A DNA stretch of 46,507 nt from positions 1 through 46,507 of the forward strand of contig NZ_VILB01000033.1 in assembly GCF_009712035.1 (NCBI RefSeq), given 5' to 3'. The DNA is from Anabaena sp. UHCC 0187 (GTDB taxonomy: Bacteria > Cyanobacteriota > Cyanobacteriia > Cyanobacteriales > Nostocaceae). The notes below the pieces were generated by a model. It did no database searches, was not told the origin of the DNA, and saw only the letters and a list, made by a program, of their open reading frames with translations. Made by a program: the position numbers and the translations under genes. Position 1 is the first letter of the stretch; the number at the start of each line of letters is the position of its first letter. Below, piece after piece: positions 43,882-46,507 of this stretch.

Positions 43882-45909
43882 CTATCTTTGACGAGCACGA
43901 TGTGCTTGTCGGAGTTTCTTTTGTTGTTGAGCTACCGTAAAGCAGCGGTTACCAGAAAGTAAGTTCTGATTTGTAGCTTTAGGTTTTGATGTGTTCTGAC
44001 TTAACTGTTGGGCTAGTGTTTGGATTGTTGGATATTCAAATAAAGTTGTAATTGTTGTCAGGCGATCGCCAAAAATATTTGTAAGTTTTTCATAGACTTG
44101 CAGCAGTAACAAAGAAGTGCCGCCCACCTCAAAAAAATTGTGATTGACGCTCACCTCATCTAACTGTAGGATATACTGCCAAACCTCAGTAATCTTTTTT
44201 TCTGTTTCAGTTTGAGGGAGAACTAGTTCAGTTGTCAATACCGACAGCGATCGTTTAGGAACAGGTAAACTTCGTCGATCTAACTTACCACTGGGTGTCA
44301 GGGGCATTTGATCAAGTAACACTAGAGCCGCAGGTATCATGTAGTCAGGCAGACAATCGCGTAAATAACTGTGGACAATCACTTCCAAATCATGAGTAAT
44401 CGTATCCTGGGATGATACTATATAGGCTACTAACCGCTTGTTACCCAGAACATCCTCTCGCAAAATGACAGCACTCTCTTGCACCATTGAATGCTTGGCT
44501 AACAGCCCTTCAATCTCACCTAGTTCAATTCGGAATCCTCGCACTTTCACCTGACTATCACTACGTCCTAAGTGCTGAAGGTTACCATCTGGCAAACAGC
44601 GAGCTAAATCTCCTGTTTTATAAAGAAGACCAGAACCGAAAGGATTGGTAATAAATCGCTCTTTGGTGAGTTCTGGACGATTAAGATAGCCTCTAGAAAT
44701 TCCCTTTCCACCGATGTACAACTCGCCTGCAACCCCAGGAGAAAGAAGTTGGTGCAACTCATCTAAGATATAAATCTCAGTGTTATGGATAGGACGACCA
44801 ATAGGGGGAAGGAGATCCCAATCGTTCACGTCTGATGACAATGTAAAGCTTGTGACATCTTGACATTCAGTAGCTCCATAATGGTTGTGCAGTCTACAAC
44901 CAGTTTGCTGGAAGAATTGAGCAATATTTGGCAGAATTTGCAATTGTTCTCCTGCTGTCATAATTTCTCGCAGCTTTGTTTGCAACGGTCTACGGATAGC
45001 CACTTGAGCTAACTGCTGAAGTGCTGCAAAGGGCAAATATAGCTTTTCAATCCCTTGTTCCCAAATGATATTTAAGAGAGCTTCAGGATTACGTCGTTGT
45101 TCGTCAGATATCAAGACTAACGTGCCACCTGAACACCAAGTGGAAAAAATCTCATGAAAGGAGATGTCAAAACTAAGAGGAGCAAATTGCAGGGTCTTTG
45201 CACCAGTGATGCGATGATGGATATGCCAGTCAATGAGATTAAGAAGTGCCAAATGCTCCATCATCACCCCTTTGGGCTTTCCGGTGGAACCGGAGGTGTA
45301 AAGAACATAGGCTAAGTTGTGGTGCTTAACCAAACTGACTGGATTATGATTCGATACTTGTGAGATGGTCTCCCATTCTCTATCCAGATCAACAATGGAA
45401 TATCCCTCCGCAATATGGGAAATTACTGAGGAAGTTTCTAACAACCTTGTCGTAGTCAGTAGCAAGTAAACTTGGGCATCTGCCAGCATATAGGCAAGAC
45501 GTTCACTCGGATAAGACGGATCGAGAGGCACATAAGCTCCCCCGGCTTTGAGAACAGCCAACAGTGCTACAAGCATTACTAAGGATCGCTCAATACAAAT
45601 CCCCACTAATGTCTCTGGTTCAACTCCTAATGCTTGTAGGTGATGAGCTAGTTGATTCGCTCGTTGATTCAATTGCTGATAAGTCAGTTGTTCATTACCA
45701 AACACGACCGCGATATGATCTGGCGTTTGTTGAGTTTGTTCCTCAAACCATTCATGAATACATTGATAGTCTGTTACAGTATTATTCCAGCCTACCAAAA
45801 TCTGTAGCTGCTCTTTGGTTGTAGCAGTTATCACATGACGCAATGGATATTGTGATTCATCCTGGCTCTCACATAGTTCAACTCGAAAGCTATTTTCCAT
45901 ACTCTTCAT
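43882..45909 (-). CDS. NRPS loading protein: adenylation domain plus peptidyl carrier protein
   Basis: A 675-residue A-PCP didomain without condensation domain. A motifs: LAYVLYTSGSTGKPKG (A3), FAPLSFDISFHEIF (A4), HNHYGATE (A5), GELYIGGKGISRGYLNRP, YKTGDLAR (A7), VKVRGFRIELGEIE (A8) and PSGKLDRR (A10). The PCP has FFEVGGTSLLLLQ near residues 605-617 with the phosphopantetheine Ser. The basic C-terminal tail may dock to the PKS. Aligning by eye to the GrsA pocket gives D-I-H-Y-M-A-H-D-V-K, in the general style of proline-type domains (D-V-Q-F-I-A-H-V-V-K) but with an extra Asp. It activates an amino acid that I cannot name. It is the first gene of the cluster. Confidence 0.85.
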   Translation of the reverse strand: MKSMENSFRVELCESQDESQYPLRHVITATTKEQLQILVGWNNTVTDYQCIHEWFEEQTQQTPDHIAVVFGNEQLTYQQLNQRANQLAHHLQALGVEPETLVGICIERSLVMLVALLAVLKAGGAYVPLDPSYPSERLAYMLADAQVYLLLTTTRLLETSSVISHIAEGYSIVDLDREWETISQVSNHNPVSLVKHHNLAYVLYTSGSTGKPKGVMMEHLALLNLIDWHIHHRITGAKTLQFAPLSFDISFHEIFSTWCSGGTLVLISDEQRRNPEALLNIIWEQGIEKLYLPFAALQQLAQVAIRRPLQTKLREIMTAGEQLQILPNIAQFFQQTGCRLHNHYGATECQDVTSFTLSSDVNDWDLLPPIGRPIHNTEIYILDELHQLLSPGVAGELYIGGKGISRGYLNRPELTKERFITNPFGSGLLYKTGDLARCLPDGNLQHLGRSDSQVKVRGFRIELGEIEGLLAKHSMVQESAVILREDVLGNKRLVAYIVSSQDTITHDLEVIVHSYLRDCLPDYMIPAALVLLDQMPLTPSGKLDRRSLPVPKRSLSVLTTELVLPQTETEKKITEVWQYILQLDEVSVNHNFFEVGGTSLLLLQVYEKLTNIFGDRLTTITTLFEYPTIQTLAQQLSQNTSKPKATNQNLLSGNRCFTVAQQQKKLRQAHRARQR

Positions 45910-45922
45910 AAGGTTTTTTTGT

Positions 45923-46334
45923 ATCCCCTCAATATATCGGGGAAAGAGTTATTCAGATTAAAGTGTAAGCAGAAATGTTGAATGGCGTAACAAAACTTTA
46001 CATATTAAGATAAACCTAGCCTATAAGTACCATTTTTATCTGATCCAAATAAGTTTTTTAAACCAGTGAACATAACTCATTTCTTGACACATATATGCCT
46101 GAAGATAACGAAGTTGATCTAATAATATTTTGCCAAATTCTCTAGGGATTTCTATTAGCTGCAATATCAAATAAGCGATTAAACAGCACATTATTTGAAT
46201 TCTAATTCCATTCTCATTCTTTGTCATAAGTCTGTCTAACTTTAGGTGCATTTTTAAGAACTTCCATAGCAATTCAATTTGCCATCTTTGTATATAAATT
46301 TCGTATCCCCTCAATATTCCGGGGTAAGGAGTTC
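45923..46334. repeat. About 31-bp direct repeats flanking the IS4 fragment
   Basis: gtatcccctcaatat followed by a variable trinucleotide, cgggg and a purine run occurs at about 45923-45953 and again at about 46304-46334 in the same orientation, with few mismatches. The right copy overlaps the end of the other transposase fragment. They may be a target duplication, a recombination scar, or two copies of an element end. Confidence 0.5.
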
Positions 46335-46347
46335 TTGAGTCATCCAT
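46036..46347 (-). pseudogene. IS4-family transposase, C-terminal fragment
   Basis: The frame contains the IS4-family signature Y-(2)-R-(3)-E-(6)-K exactly, in YIQRWQIELLWKFLK, followed by a hydrophobic C-terminal helix. This is the last catalytic glutamate and the end of a DDE transposase; the first about 300 residues are missing. The nominal ATG and first 15 codons come from the neighbouring direct repeat. GTAACAAAACTTTAC downstream at 45987 nearly matches a motif in the inverted repeat at 688. Confidence 0.75.
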
Positions 46348-46505
46348 GAAAAACCAAAAGGATTAAGAGCAGATTTTTCCTGAATAATAGTTGATAAAGA
46401 GGGAATATTCCCAAGTTGAGAAATGCGGTCACGGATATATTCAAAAAAGCTGATTCCTAACTTACGAGTAGTAGCAACAAGGGACATAAAAGTATCCCAA
46501 GCCTG
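46311..46505 (-). pseudogene. Transposase C-terminal fragment, running off the window
   Basis: An open frame of 64 residues enters from the window end and stops at 46311. It reads QAWDTFMSLVATTRKLGISF and then FEYIRDRISQLGNIPSLS, ending SALNPFGFSWMTQELLTPEY. This pattern is frequent at the end of cyanobacterial DDE transposases with a long C-terminal helix. I cannot fix the family. Whether the gene is complete beyond the window is unknown. Confidence 0.5.
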
Positions 46506-46507
46506 AG

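Noticed and set aside
22650-45909. Saxitoxin, anatoxin or cylindrospermopsin gene cluster
   Set aside because: The APS kinase, sulfotransferase, Rieske, PhyH and A-PCP/PKS combination invites this, but amidinotransferase, SxtA-type PKS, carbamoyltransferase and proline-ACP oxidase genes are absent.
1-46507. tRNA or rRNA genes
   Set aside because: I found no cloverleaf with a TTCGA-type T-arm or any rRNA segment on either strand; a tRNAscan/Infernal run would settle it.

Overview
The window reads as a mobile replicon, most likely a plasmid, of a filamentous cyanobacterium (Nostocales-like), carrying a natural-product gene cluster. Evidence for a cyanobacterium: scattered GCGATCGC (HIP1) octamers, a CyRepA1-type plasmid replication gene, Nostoc-type dispersed repeats (some inside genes), miniature inverted-repeat elements, and moderately AT-rich DNA. 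All names are from reading motifs; no database search was possible.

Layout. 1-1.3 kb: decayed group II intron with a 52-bp inverted repeat inside. 1.5-22.2 kb: plasmid backbone. It holds a 1524-aa CyRepA1 replication protein followed by 13 iterons at exact 11-bp spacing (candidate oriV), an Rpn/DUF4351 nuclease-like gene, ParM/ParR with a candidate centromere, a MobV relaxase fused to a primase-like region, a MobD-like ATPase, a papain-fold toxin-like gene with a probable immunity partner, an antitoxin with a truncated PIN toxin, a tyrosine recombinase, an XRE-ImmA/IrrE regulator with a second truncated PIN toxin, and a second partition pair (ParA plus a small partner). 22.3-24.6 kb: a scarred junction with two inverted-repeat elements, broken copies of a glycosyltransferase and an APS kinase, a small sulfotransferase and an FkbM methyltransferase remnant.

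24.6-45.9 kb: a biosynthetic cluster, all on the minus strand. In transcription order: an adenylation-PCP protein, a fatty-acid-hydroxylase/sterol-desaturase-family enzyme, a single-module reducing PKS (KS-AT-DH-ER-KR-ACP-TE), a phytanoyl-CoA-type dioxygenase, a SPASM radical SAM enzyme, an EamA exporter, a Rieske oxygenase, an ectoine-synthase (EctC) homologue, an arylsulfatase remnant, a membrane GT2 glycosyltransferase, an APS kinase, a polysaccharide-type flippase and a sulfotransferase. 45.9-46.5 kb: transposase fragments.

Inferred logic: an amino acid is activated and loaded, extended by one malonate unit, and released by the thioesterase. It is then oxidised by several iron enzymes, possibly cyclised by the EctC homologue, possibly glycosylated and sulfated with locally made PAPS, and exported. 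The accessory set overlaps functionally with saxitoxin tailoring genes, but the scaffold genes of saxitoxin are absent. The product is unknown. The glycosyltransferase-APS kinase-flippase-sulfotransferase end could instead belong to a sulfated polysaccharide pathway lying next to the PKS genes.
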